This document shows positions 25,153 to 35,478 of a stretch of DNA of 64,000 nt, in pieces (position 1 is the first letter of the stretch; every line of letters begins with the position of its first letter). The notes under the pieces are model-generated. The model saw nothing but the letters and a program-made list of their open reading frames with translations. It made no database searches and had not been told where the DNA came from. A program made the translations under genes and the position numbers. Source of the DNA: JAMXLG01 sp963765935 (lineage in GTDB: Bacteria; Vulcanimicrobiota; Vulcanimicrobiia; Vulcanimicrobiales; Vulcanimicrobiaceae); the NCBI GenBank assembly GCA_963765935.1, contig CAVXXX010000004.1, forward strand, positions 124,001-188,000. Direction: 5' to 3'.

Positions 25153-25519
25153 CGGGGACCGAGGGTCCCAGCGGTGCAGGGACTTCCTTCCTGCATTACG
25201 ACTTTCGGCATATACCGGCCACGAAAAGCCCATGATATAGTGCCCGAGTTACCCCGGTCGCTCGCCAGTCGAGCGGCCAGCGGACCACCGCCAGCCTGGT
25301 GCACACCGGTCCGCAGATGGCGTTTCCACTTTGGGATCCGTCAACCATGAGGGTTGACGCTGTCGCTAAGCCCGGGATGGGCGGTCGCCACGAAGCGGCT
25401 ATGGCGAGCGCGTCAACACGTAAGTACCCCAACTGTTGGTTCAGCCTCGCGGCTATCGTTTGTCGTTTTCTGGTGTACGACGAGCCTTTGCGGGGGCTGG
25501 GACAGGAAAGGAAACCGGG
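25153..25519 (+). promoter_or_regulatory. Gene-free region: structured 5' leader of the G5/3D gene
   Basis: 367 bp without a supported gene. The first ~80 bp contain a hairpin GGGACC/GGTCCC next to the glycosyltransferase start and TATAGT at 25236, a possible -10 without a good -35. From about 25257 the plus strand has consecutive stems: GGTCGCTCG/CGAGCGGCC, CGGACC/GGTCCG enclosing CACC/GGTG, GTCAACC/GGTTGAC with an ATGA loop, GCCC/GGGC, TCGCCA/TGGCGA. I do not recognise a known riboswitch family. A purine-rich AGGAAAGG precedes the TTG start at 25520. Confidence 0.5.
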
Positions 25520-26566
25520 TTGATAGGACGCGGCCCCCTGCGGCTGAGCCACGTGCTCGCTGTCAGCGTCTTGACCGCCGGCTTGGTCACTGCCGGCTTC
25601 CTGACCCACCCCTCTCCCGCATACGCGGGCAGCGGTGAGGTCGTTACCTCCGCATCGCATGTGGTGACCTTCGATTCGCTCGGGAGCGTTTCGGAGCACC
25701 CCACGACCGCGACCACGGTCGGCCAGTTCCTCACGGAACGCGGCATCACGGTCGGTGTAAACGATTTTGTCAATCCGTCGGCGGACACACCGATCTCAGA
25801 TCGTATGACGATCACGTATCGTCCCGCCGTTTCGGTAACGATTCAAACCGGACGCGACCAGCATGTCGTCACAACGACTGCAAGTGACGTTGCAAGCGTA
25901 CTTGCAGAAGAAAGTATCGTCGTTTCGAAGGACGATGAAGTGAGTCCCGCGCTCACCGATCCCGTTCCGCAAAACGGCACGATCAAAGTCACGCATATCA
26001 CAAAATGGTTGCGCACGGAGAAGCGAACGATTCCGTTAACAACGGAACATCATGTCGACTTCTCGCTCGATCCCGGCGCATCGAAGATCCTCGCGAAAGG
26101 AACGCCGGCCGTTCGCCAAGTGCTCGTTGCGTTCACGCAACGCGACGGCGGACATATCACCGCGCAGATCATTGAGTCGCGCATTATTCGCCCAGGTCAT
26201 CCGCGCATTATCGCCGTCGGAATCGGCGAATACGCGGCGTTCGAGCGCTTCGCAACGCGCGGCGTGCAACAAACGTCGCGACTTGCGGCGAGTGCGCTCG
26301 ATATGGTCGCGACCGCATACACCGCATCGTGCGGAGGATGCAGCGGCATGACGGCAATCGGACGTCCCGCCGGTCACGGCATCGTCGCCGTTGATCCAAG
26401 CGTAATTCCTCTTGGTACGCATTTATATATTCCGGGCTACGGCCTTGCCATCGCCGGTGATACCGGCGGCGCGATCCACGGCAATCGCATCGATCTCGGA
26501 TTCAATTCGTACGTCGATGCGATCCGATTCGGTCGTCGCGAGGTGACGGTCTACCGGTTGCGGTAA
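25520..26566 (+). CDS. YabE-like secreted protein: DUF348, G5 and 3D domains
   Basis: 348 aa from a TTG at 25520, chosen because AGGAAAGG lies 8 nt ahead and the signal peptide (VLAVSVLTAGLVTAGF, then YAG) follows directly. Two DUF348 repeats (about residues 45-150) lead to a G5 domain (VTHITKWLRTEKRTIPLTTE to IIESRIIRPGHPRIIAVG) and a C-terminal 3D domain with MVATAYTASCGGCSGMTAIG, VAVDPSVIPLGTHLYIPGYG and GNRIDLGFNSY, whose Asp residues resemble MltA-type lytic transglycosylase sites. Probably a cell-wall hydrolase. Proximity to rsmA matches yabE/ksgA and rpfB/ksgA neighbourhoods in Gram-positives. Confidence 0.9.
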   Translation: MIGRGPLRLSHVLAVSVLTAGLVTAGFLTHPSPAYAGSGEVVTSASHVVTFDSLGSVSEHPTTATTVGQFLTERGITVGVNDFVNPSADTPISDRMTITYRPAVSVTIQTGRDQHVVTTTASDVASVLAEESIVVSKDDEVSPALTDPVPQNGTIKVTHITKWLRTEKRTIPLTTEHHVDFSLDPGASKILAKGTPAVRQVLVAFTQRDGGHITAQIIESRIIRPGHPRIIAVGIGEYAAFERFATRGVQQTSRLAASALDMVATAYTASCGGCSGMTAIGRPAGHGIVAVDPSVIPLGTHLYIPGYGLAIAGDTGGAIHGNRIDLGFNSYVDAIRFGRREVTVYRLR

Positions 26567-26572
26567 AACGGC

Positions 26573-26737
26573 AAGTGTCACGTTCGATACGTTGCGTGAC
26601 ATGACCGACGAGGGATTTTTCGTCGGGGCGAGGCGCGAAGAGGGAGCAACGCCATTGCGTTGTGACTGATGAGCAACGAAGCATCCGACGGAAAAGACCC
26701 GGCGGGCATGTCGCGCAACGTATCGAACGTGACACTT
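26573..26737. repeat. 165-bp palindromic element with 31-bp terminal inverted repeats
   Basis: The terminal arms 26573-26603 and 26707-26737 are inverted repeats matching at 30 of 31 positions (AAGTGTCACGTTCGATACGT and onward). The symmetry continues imperfectly inward, for example CGTCGG after a T-run on both sides. The right end is 1 bp before the rsmA GTG start. No gene is inside; it looks like a miniature inverted-repeat element or a very long RNA hairpin. I see no clear target-site duplication. Confidence 0.8.
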
Positions 26738-26738
26738 A

Positions 26739-27584
26739 GTGGATGATCTGGCCAAGACGCATCCGCGCGCATTACTTAGCGCGTGGGGACTGCGCCCGAA
26801 AAAGAAGTTCGGGCAAAATTTCCTGATGGACAGCGGAGCCGCGCATCGTATTGCGCGGCTCTCTCTCGTTGACGCGCCGCCGCACGCGCGCGTGTTGGAA
26901 ATTGGTGCCGGAACAGGCGTGTTGACACATGCCTTGCTCGATGAGGGCGCGGCGGTGACGGCAGTCGAGATCGATGCGCAACTCGTGGAAATCCTTCGTT
27001 CGCGCGCGGAGTTGCAGGGCGCCGGCATCGTGCACGCCGATGCAATGCAATTCGACTACGCCTCGTATGCATTAGGCGGTCCTTGGTATGCGGCCGGCAA
27101 CCTTCCGTACAACATCGCGACGCCGCTCGTGATCGAACTCGTCGAGATGGAACGCGGGCCGCATGCAATCACGGCGATGATTCAAAAAGACGTCGCCGAC
27201 CGGCTTGCCGCAAAGCCCGGCACGGCAGCATACGGAAGCCTTTCCATTGCAGTGCAATATGCAATGCATATTGAACGCGCATTCACCCTCGGTCCCCGCG
27301 CGTTCTATCCGCCTCCTAAAGTGGACTCCACCGTCGTGCGTTTGGTACGGCGCGACGAGCCGGCGGTGCAGCCGCGGGACCTCGCCCTCTTCCGGAAGGT
27401 CGTCCGCGCTGCGTTCGCGTACCGGCGGAAAACGCTCGCAAACAGCCTCGCGCTCGCGCTCGGATTCGAACGCCCACGGATCGTGAAGGCAATTGCTGCG
27501 AGTTTGCTTTCGACGGAGTCCCGCGGTGAACAACTCGACCTCGACGATTTCTGCCGGCTGGCCGACGAACTGGCCGGCGAATAG
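26739..27584 (+). CDS. rsmA: 16S rRNA (adenine1518-N6/adenine1519-N6)-dimethyltransferase
   Basis: KsgA methylates two adenines in helix 45 of 16S rRNA during 30S maturation. 281 aa: RPKKKFGQNFLMDSGAAHRI, SAM motif VLEIGAGTGVLTHALLDEGA, VEIDAQLVEIL, and the catalytic NLPYNIATPLVIEL; the C-terminal small domain has FYPPPKVDSTVVRL. The GTG start has no visible Shine-Dalgarno; the region before it is the right arm of the 165-bp inverted repeat. Confidence 0.96.
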   Translation: MDDLAKTHPRALLSAWGLRPKKKFGQNFLMDSGAAHRIARLSLVDAPPHARVLEIGAGTGVLTHALLDEGAAVTAVEIDAQLVEILRSRAELQGAGIVHADAMQFDYASYALGGPWYAAGNLPYNIATPLVIELVEMERGPHAITAMIQKDVADRLAAKPGTAAYGSLSIAVQYAMHIERAFTLGPRAFYPPPKVDSTVVRLVRRDEPAVQPRDLALFRKVVRAAFAYRRKTLANSLALALGFERPRIVKAIAASLLSTESRGEQLDLDDFCRLADELAGE

Positions 27585-28284
27585 TTTCCGCGGCGGCCCG
27601 ACGGCGCTTTTAATTCTCGCCGCGCTCGGCGCAGCGCTCCTCGGCGGTTGGATCGGCGTCGGGTATTTTCTCATCGCGCATCGCCCGCGCACGCTCGGTC
27701 CGGACTTCGTCGTCTCCGCGATTTTCGTGCAACTGCTCGTAGAAGGCGCAGCCGTGCTCGTTATTCTTGCGGCACTTCCCGCAGTATCGAAACGTTCGTT
27801 GCGCGATCTCGGCTTTTATCTGCCGCGTCCATGGCAAATCGGGGTCGGCATCCTCGGTGCAATTGCGATGGTCCTCGTCGTGGAAGGCGGCGCTTCGCTC
27901 ATTGAGACGCTCACCCATACGAAACACGAACAGAGCGTCGTGGAGCTGTTCAAACAAGTGATCGGAAACCGGCGCGTCATGTGGCTCTTCGCAATCTTCG
28001 CGATCGTGCTCGCACCGTTCATGGAAGAGGTCATCTTCCGCATCTTCATCTTCAACGCCGGTTTGCGTTGGGGAGGGTTTTGGCTCGGTGCAATTATCAG
28101 CGGATTCTGTTTCGGGGCAGCGCACACCGACGTCTTCGTGCTCGTCCCGCTCGCGCTCGGCGGCATGATTCTCTGCGGCGTGTACTATCGTACGGGCAAC
28201 GCGTTCTGCTCGATGATCACGCACGGGCTTTTCAACGCGGTCACGGTGTTCGCGCTGATGTTTGCGCCGCAACTCGCGCGATGA
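27526..28284 (+). CDS. CPBP-family intramembrane metalloprotease
   Basis: CAAX-protease/bacteriocin-processing family. 252 aa from a GTG at 27526 that overlaps rsmA by 59 nt. Multiple membrane helices; motif 1 APFMEEVIFRIFIFNAGL contains the EExxxR motif, motif 2 FCFGAAHTDVF supplies the zinc His, and motif 3 NAFCSMITHGLFNAVTVF the third histidine. All catalytic motifs are intact. Substrate unknown. Overlap with rsmA suggests translational coupling. Confidence 0.9.
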   Translation: MNNSTSTISAGWPTNWPANSFRGGPTALLILAALGAALLGGWIGVGYFLIAHRPRTLGPDFVVSAIFVQLLVEGAAVLVILAALPAVSKRSLRDLGFYLPRPWQIGVGILGAIAMVLVVEGGASLIETLTHTKHEQSVVELFKQVIGNRRVMWLFAIFAIVLAPFMEEVIFRIFIFNAGLRWGGFWLGAIISGFCFGAAHTDVFVLVPLALGGMILCGVYYRTGNAFCSMITHGLFNAVTVFALMFAPQLAR

Positions 28285-28299
28285 TGAGTCGCCGGTAGC

Positions 28300-29310
28300 G
28301 TGCGTCTCGCCGTCGATGCGTGGAATCTCGTCGACGACCGGCGCGGAATGGGCCGCTACGTCCGCCGCGTGCTCACCGACTGGCAAGAACAACCGGATCT
28401 CGATATCACGCTCGTCGTTCGCAAAAACGTACACGTGGCGCCGCTGCTCCGAGAATTCCCTTACGCGGTCGAAGTCGGCGCGCTCGGCCGATTTGACGCT
28501 GTATGGTTTCCGTGGAACGCGATGCGCTTCGATGCAGCGGGCGCGCGTAATACCGTGCTGTTCCACGACGCGTTTGCCTTTACACGGCCGCATCGCGACC
28601 TGATCGCGCGCTGGCGCGAACAAACGCCGATCCGGCGCGCAATGGAACGCGCAGACGCGCGCGCGGTGAATTCTCATTGGTCCGGCGCCGAATTGGCGCG
28701 CGTGTTCAAGCGAGACGCGTCCGACTTCACCGTCATTCATCCGGTTCCCGATCCGTTTTGGGTCCGGGTCGAGGTTCGCCCCGCCCAGCCGTACGTGCTC
28801 GTTGTTGCCGGTCCGGAAGAGCGCAAAAATATCCCGACGCTCGTTCGCGCGTTTTCGCGAGCATTCGCAGGGGGTGAATGTGAGCTCGCGATCGTCGGCA
28901 ACCTCAGCGCGAAGGATGCGTGGTTGCTCGAACGCAGCTCCGTGCGCTACCAGCGCCTCACGGCAGACGACGAAAGCTTGCGCGAGCTGTACAGTGGCGC
29001 GCTGGCCGTTGCCGTTCCGTCGCTCGCCGAAGGCTACGGATTGATGGCAGTCGAGGCGATGGCGTGCGGAGCTGCGGTCATTGCGAGCAACGTATCGGCA
29101 TTGCCGGAAGCCTGCGATGCTGCTGCGATTCTCGTTCCGCCCTTAGAGATTGAAGCGTGGACCTTTGCGCTCGAACGCATCGTGCACGACGCAACGCTGC
29201 GCGAGACGATGCGCGAACAATCGCTTGCGCGCGCGGCACGTATCGACCGAGCCGCGCCGGCTCGGCTTATGCTCGGGTTGATTCGACGATCGCTCGAAGA
29301 CGTTCGATGA
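28300..29310 (+). CDS. Glycosyltransferase family 4
   Basis: 336 aa GT-B protein; MRLAVDAWNLVDDRRGMGRY (GTG start) is the N-terminal loop seen in trehalose/mannosyl-type family 4 enzymes, LVVAGPEERKNIPTL is the donor-domain start, and SLAEGYGLMAVEAMACGAAV carries the EX7E motif. Located 15 nt after the CPBP gene. Its 3' end overlaps the convergent glycosyltransferase gene by 44 nt. Donor and acceptor unknown. Confidence 0.9.
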   Translation: MRLAVDAWNLVDDRRGMGRYVRRVLTDWQEQPDLDITLVVRKNVHVAPLLREFPYAVEVGALGRFDAVWFPWNAMRFDAAGARNTVLFHDAFAFTRPHRDLIARWREQTPIRRAMERADARAVNSHWSGAELARVFKRDASDFTVIHPVPDPFWVRVEVRPAQPYVLVVAGPEERKNIPTLVRAFSRAFAGGECELAIVGNLSAKDAWLLERSSVRYQRLTADDESLRELYSGALAVAVPSLAEGYGLMAVEAMACGAAVIASNVSALPEACDAAAILVPPLEIEAWTFALERIVHDATLRETMREQSLARAARIDRAAPARLMLGLIRRSLEDVR

Positions 29311-30340
29311 ACCGCTGCGGGCCAAACTGCGCTGCGTGCGCGCGCAACTTCTGCGCGTCGTAGCGCGAGGCGTCGAACGAACGAAGCAGCCTCGCGAGCG
29401 ACTCTGCCGTCGGCTCGTCGAAGAATTCGCCTGTTACGCCTTGCACAACCGTTTCTTGCGCGCCGCCGCCGCGATAGGCAATCGTCGGCCGTCCGGTCGC
29501 CGCTGCCTCGATCGGCACGAGGCCAAGATCTTCTTCTCCCGGCAAGATGGCCGCACGCGCGTCGCCCAGAAGCGCATTGAGGCGTTCGTCGGAAACGTGC
29601 CCGAGCAACGTCGTCGTCGTCCCGCGCGCACGTTCGCGCAACGCGCGCTCCGACGGTCCGGTACCTGCAACCAGCAGCGGCACGCGCGCCAGTTGTGCCG
29701 CCTCAATTGCAAGATCGATGCGTTTATACGGCAGCAACCTAGACGCAATGAAGAAATATTCTCCGCAGCCGCTACCAAGCGTGAACCGGTCGATATCTGC
29801 CGGTGAATGAAGCACGTCGGCGTCGCGACCGTAATACCGCCGCACGCGTTCCGCGACGGTTTGTGAATTGGCAACGTAGCGGGTGGGACGTTGCGCGGCC
29901 AGTAAATCCCAATCGACCAGCCGGTTCACCATCATCTTTGCGAGCGGATTGCGCGTCATGGCGCCGACGTAACGCTCGTAATCGAACAGAAACCGGCTGA
30001 CGGTGTGGATGAAACAGATGTGAACCGCGTCGGGCCGGATGTGAACGCCTTTCGCCCACGAGCTCGTCGAACTAATGACGATATCGTAGCGCGAGAGATC
30101 GAACGCTTCGAATGCCCGCGGATAAAGTGGTGCTAAATAGCGAAAATTCCGATTCGCGCCGGGAATGCGCGCGAGCGGCGACGTGTGTACGCGCGCCCGT
30201 GGAACGAGATCGCCGACGGCGGCTTCATCGTAGAGCGCCGTGTAGATGGGAGCATCGGGCCACGCCGCAACCATGTGCGCGAAGACGCGTTCGGCCCCTC
30301 CGCGCTGGTTGAGGTAATCGTGGACGAGTGCGACGCTCAG
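29267..30340 (-). CDS. Glycosyltransferase family 4, probable CUG start
   Basis: 357 aa GT-B enzyme. SVALVHDYLNQRGGAERVF is the conserved N-terminal loop but lies upstream of the first ATG (30274). The only candidate start preserving it is CTG at 30340, which overlaps the TGA of the preceding M16-like gene as CTGA, the same geometry as the ATGA junctions nearby; an in-frame TAA lies a few codons further upstream. Donor side: FFIASRLLPYKRIDLAIEAA and GEEDLGLVPIEAAATGRPTI (EX7E). The start codon is inference. Confidence 0.85.
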   Translation of the reverse strand: MSVALVHDYLNQRGGAERVFAHMVAAWPDAPIYTALYDEAAVGDLVPRARVHTSPLARIPGANRNFRYLAPLYPRAFEAFDLSRYDIVISSTSSWAKGVHIRPDAVHICFIHTVSRFLFDYERYVGAMTRNPLAKMMVNRLVDWDLLAAQRPTRYVANSQTVAERVRRYYGRDADVLHSPADIDRFTLGSGCGEYFFIASRLLPYKRIDLAIEAAQLARVPLLVAGTGPSERALRERARGTTTTLLGHVSDERLNALLGDARAAILPGEEDLGLVPIEAAATGRPTIAYRGGGAQETVVQGVTGEFFDEPTAESLARLLRSFDASRYDAQKLRAHAAQFGPQRFIERLRAIVESTRA

Positions 30341-31644
30341 GGTTGTTGGGCTTGGACGGTATTATCGCGCGGCAGCACCAGCGCGATCGATGGATTGCCG
30401 AGATACTGCCGTGCAACGCGTTGTAAATCACCCGCGTTCGTGTTCGCGATCGCACTCAGCGTGCGGCCCACGTAGTCCGCCGACTGCCCGTTCTGGCTAA
30501 AAAGCACGGCAAGCCATGCCCGCGACTCGAGACTCGTCGATTCGCTCACGAAATCGCCGGCAGCGAGCGCCTTGAAGTCGTCGATCGACCCTTGTAACTT
30601 CGTCGCAGCAAGAATGCTCGCAACCGACAGCGCCGTGGCAAACGCGCGATTGGGATTCCCAATGCTTCCATTCACGTAGAGCGTCAGATTCGGATCGCTG
30701 CGATCGTATTGGTACATCGCCCCGACGGCGCGCGACGTCGCGGTGCTTGAAACGACGCCCGGGACTTGCGCGATTTCAGAGAGCGTGCGCTGCATGAACG
30801 ACGAGAGCACGAGCATCGGCCCGTAATCCTTACTATCGATTGCGGGCGCCGGATATTGTGCGATGAGCCACGGCGCCGCGATATCGCGATGCGTGACGTA
30901 CTGATGCACGGTGCCTTGAAGTTTGGGGAGCGAGACCGAGACGGCGTTGCTGTCGCCGGCGGCGAGCGTTTGCGCAAGCGCGTCCAGTGTACCGGCGGCA
31001 AGCACATCCAGGCGGCCGACGGCACTGATGAACGAACCGCCGCGGCGGTAGTATTTCGCGTAAAAGTCGCGCACGTCGGCCGGTCCCATTTGCGCGAGCG
31101 AGCCCGGGATGCCGAGCGACGGCAATCCCGTGTTAGCCGACGAAGCACTCGTACCCGCGAGCATGTCCATGCCGACTTGCAAAGCGATTTGCTGATTCAT
31201 CGCGATCTGCGTCTGCAAAGCGCTGCGCGCGGCGCTAACCGTTTTCGGATCGAATGAGGGCGCCGTCATTGCGCGCCGAACGAGATCGAATACCGCGGGC
31301 GCTTGAGCAGGCGTCGACTCAATCGCAAAACGGACGTCGCTCGCATCTACTTCAAAGTGAATTCCGCCGCCGTGCGCCGCGATCGCTTCTTCGAGCGGCG
31401 TTGCATCGACCGGCGTGCGCAGAATCGTTTGCGCGGTCAACGCGGATAAGCCGTTCTGAGCCATCGTTTGGCGGTTGAGACCCGCGCGCACGACAATCGT
31501 GACGTGCGTGAGCGAAGAGGCGTTGTCTTGCTGCTCGATGACCGTCGTTCCCGCGCTGCTGCGAACAACAGGCGAAGCGGCCCATGCGACGGACGGTAGC
31601 GCGAATGCGCACAACAAGGCCAGTGCAGCCAGGCGGAGGTTCAC
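30337..31644 (-). CDS. M16-fold (insulinase-like) secreted protein without zinc motif, copy B
   Basis: 435 aa from the GTG at 31644 (GTGA overlap with copy A). Signal peptide LRLAALALLCAFALPSVAWA. Two M16 lobes are recognisable: VTIVVRAGLNRQTMAQNGLS, ALQTQIAMNQQIALQVGM, MGPADVRDFYAKYYRRGGSF in the first; ALSVASILAATKLQGSIDDF and NAGDLQRVARQYLGNPSIAL in the second. The HxxEH zinc site expected in the first lobe is absent (NGLSALTAQ in its place). It may be the non-catalytic half of a heterodimer, but its partner lacks the site too. Confidence 0.85.
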   Translation of the reverse strand: MNLRLAALALLCAFALPSVAWAASPVVRSSAGTTVIEQQDNASSLTHVTIVVRAGLNRQTMAQNGLSALTAQTILRTPVDATPLEEAIAAHGGGIHFEVDASDVRFAIESTPAQAPAVFDLVRRAMTAPSFDPKTVSAARSALQTQIAMNQQIALQVGMDMLAGTSASSANTGLPSLGIPGSLAQMGPADVRDFYAKYYRRGGSFISAVGRLDVLAAGTLDALAQTLAAGDSNAVSVSLPKLQGTVHQYVTHRDIAAPWLIAQYPAPAIDSKDYGPMLVLSSFMQRTLSEIAQVPGVVSSTATSRAVGAMYQYDRSDPNLTLYVNGSIGNPNRAFATALSVASILAATKLQGSIDDFKALAAGDFVSESTSLESRAWLAVLFSQNGQSADYVGRTLSAIANTNAGDLQRVARQYLGNPSIALVLPRDNTVQAQQP

Positions 31645-32932
31645 GATGCGGACTCCTTTGAGACGGGCGCCGTCAAATCGATGACGACCGGATGCGTCAG
31701 GTACTGCTTCACCACCGACGCGACGTAGGAAGGATCGAGATCTTTTGCGCGTTGCCAATAGCTGCTGCTGGGGTCGCTCGGTGCGTACGACGGATTGCCT
31801 TCCGCCGCGTACCATCCGAGATTGTCCGCTTGTTCGATGGGAAGCTGTGTGTCCACAGCGAGGTGATAGATGAACGCGGCGCGAGCGGCGTCGAACGTCT
31901 TTGCATCGAGCGGTGTTGCGAGCGCAGCCACGGCGTTCAGTACCGTTTGCTTCAGCTGGGCGGGCTTGTCCCCGCCGATTGTCACGAGCATCACGCCCGG
32001 ATCGTGCAGCGTGATGAATTGACCGCTGACGTAATTGCCGCTCTCGAGGCTAATCGATTTAACGACCGTTCCGGTTTGATCGCGGAATAAATAGTCGGCC
32101 ACAAAATCCATTGCGGTTGCGGCACGCTCGTCGCTGATCGCCGGTCCGAGCCACGCAACGCCGACGCCGGGAACGTTGCCCGTAATATTTACATTTCCCG
32201 GGTCGCGGGAGAGCGACGATTGCACGGGAGCATCGGCCGAACCCGGCGAGCCGGCCGTCACTGCGCCGATCCATTCCGAATCGACGTTACCCGCGAGCGA
32301 CATCGTCGCGTTGGCCGAGCGAAATGCTCGCTTCGCGAAATTCCTGACGTCCGCGAGCGAGATCTTCGTGATATCCGAGACGCTATCGGGCAGTGGCGGG
32401 TAATGATTCGGTCCTGACGAGAACAGTTGCGCGAAGAGCGCGTCATGCAACAAATCGTCGGACGAATACTTACGCGCGACCGAAAGCACCGCCGCATCCT
32501 TGCGCGCGGTCTTGAGCGCCGTATCATCGATCGTCGGCTGGAAATATGCAGCGCTCATCGCTGCAATGACGCGACGTCCTGCCGTTGAGGGAACGACCGC
32601 GCTGATGCCGACGATATCCGGATAAACGTTGATCGTCAGGCTTCCACCGAGGGCGCGAACCAGAGTGAAGAGTGATTTTCCACTCTCGAGCGTTGCCGTC
32701 GCCGCTGCGGTTGCCGCGATACGTGCGATGCCGGGCGACGTGTTGTCGTAGCCGGCGCCGGGCGCGCGAAACCACACGTCGATCGCTGCGGCGGGTATCG
32801 TTTGATCGCGATAGAGGACGTAGTTTCCACCGTGCGGCAGCGATCCGCTCGTCGGCACATCGGCTGCCGAAACGCCTAGCGGCGCCAGCCCAATTGCCAG
32901 CGCCGCTAGGGCGATTAGAACTCGTTGTCGCT

Positions 32933-32936
<4 letters not shown>
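31641..32936 (-). CDS. M16-fold (insulinase-like) secreted protein without zinc motif, copy A
   Basis: 431 aa with signal peptide (VLIALAALAIGLAPLGVSAA). The N-terminal strand IDVWFRAPGAGYDNTSPGIA is where active M16 peptidases continue HGxAHFLEH; here it reads GIARIAATAAATATLESG, so no zinc ligands. Later segments (DTALKTARKDAAVLSVARKY, ISLADVRNFAKRAF, GVGVAWLGPAISDERAATAM) follow the M16 fold. ATG overlaps the ftsH stop as ATGA. Role unknown; perhaps an envelope chaperone or scaffold. Confidence 0.85.
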
Positions 32937-34849
<1,913 letters not shown>

Positions 34850-34899
34850 TAGTTAACCTTTGATGTTTGAGATCGCGTGGTGACGCGACATATTAGACT

Positions 34900-35478
34900 C
34901 TACCCTTCCTTAAAAACGGCTGGACGGAGCTGTGCCAGGTAGGGCAGGTTCCGGAACAGTTCCTGGTAGTCCAAACCGTAACCTACGACGAATTCGTCAG
35001 GAGATTGTAGGCCGACATAGTCGACCGGGGTCTCGACGCGGCGCCGGTACGGCTTATCGAAGAGAACGCAGGCTCGCAAGCTTGCGGGCCTCCGCTCCCG
35101 GAGTAACGACTGAAGATACTGCAGCGTGAGCCCGTTATCGATGATATCCTCGACGATGACCACGCTGCGGCCGGCAATGGATTCGCTGACGTCCTTCAGC
35201 ATCCGGACTTCCCCCGAGGAGCGGGTCGAGTTCCCGTAGCTGGAAACGCATATATAATCCACAATGATGTCGCTCGGACCATCCGGAATTGCCGCGAGCG
35301 CGCGGGCGAGATCCGTGACGACGTAGAGCGCTCCTTTTAACACACCGACTAGGGTCAGGGGTTGCCCACGGTGGTCCTCGGCGATCCGGCTTGCGAGCCG
35401 CGCAATGGCGGCGGCAATCTCTTCGGCGGTGAAGAGCGTCTGCTCGATTGCTCCATCGTAGGTTTCCTGCGTCTTCAC
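34900..35478 (-). CDS. hpt: Hypoxanthine phosphoribosyltransferase
   Basis: Purine salvage enzyme converting hypoxanthine/guanine plus PRPP to IMP/GMP. 192 aa from a GTG at 35478 that overlaps the tilS stop (GTGA). LVGVLKGALYVVTDLARAL, DYICVSSYGNSTRSSGEV and the PRPP loop SVVIVEDIIDNGLTLQYL, then KPYRRRVETPVDYVGLQSPD and VGYGLDYQELFRNLPYLAQL. The tilS-hpt-ftsH order is widespread in Bacteria. Confidence 0.97.
   Translation of the reverse strand: MKTQETYDGAIEQTLFTAEEIAAAIARLASRIAEDHRGQPLTLVGVLKGALYVVTDLARALAAIPDGPSDIIVDYICVSSYGNSTRSSGEVRMLKDVSESIAGRSVVIVEDIIDNGLTLQYLQSLLRERRPASLRACVLFDKPYRRRVETPVDYVGLQSPDEFVVGYGLDYQELFRNLPYLAQLRPAVFKEG

Noticed and set aside
25257..25519. c-di-AMP (ydaO) riboswitch upstream of the YabE-like gene
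   Set aside because: Expected from homologs, but the conserved GGGGUGAAUC-like and GUCAGCUAACC-like blocks are not found.
27610..28740. 376-codon minus-strand reading frame
   Set aside because: Antisense to the CPBP protease and glycosyltransferase genes.
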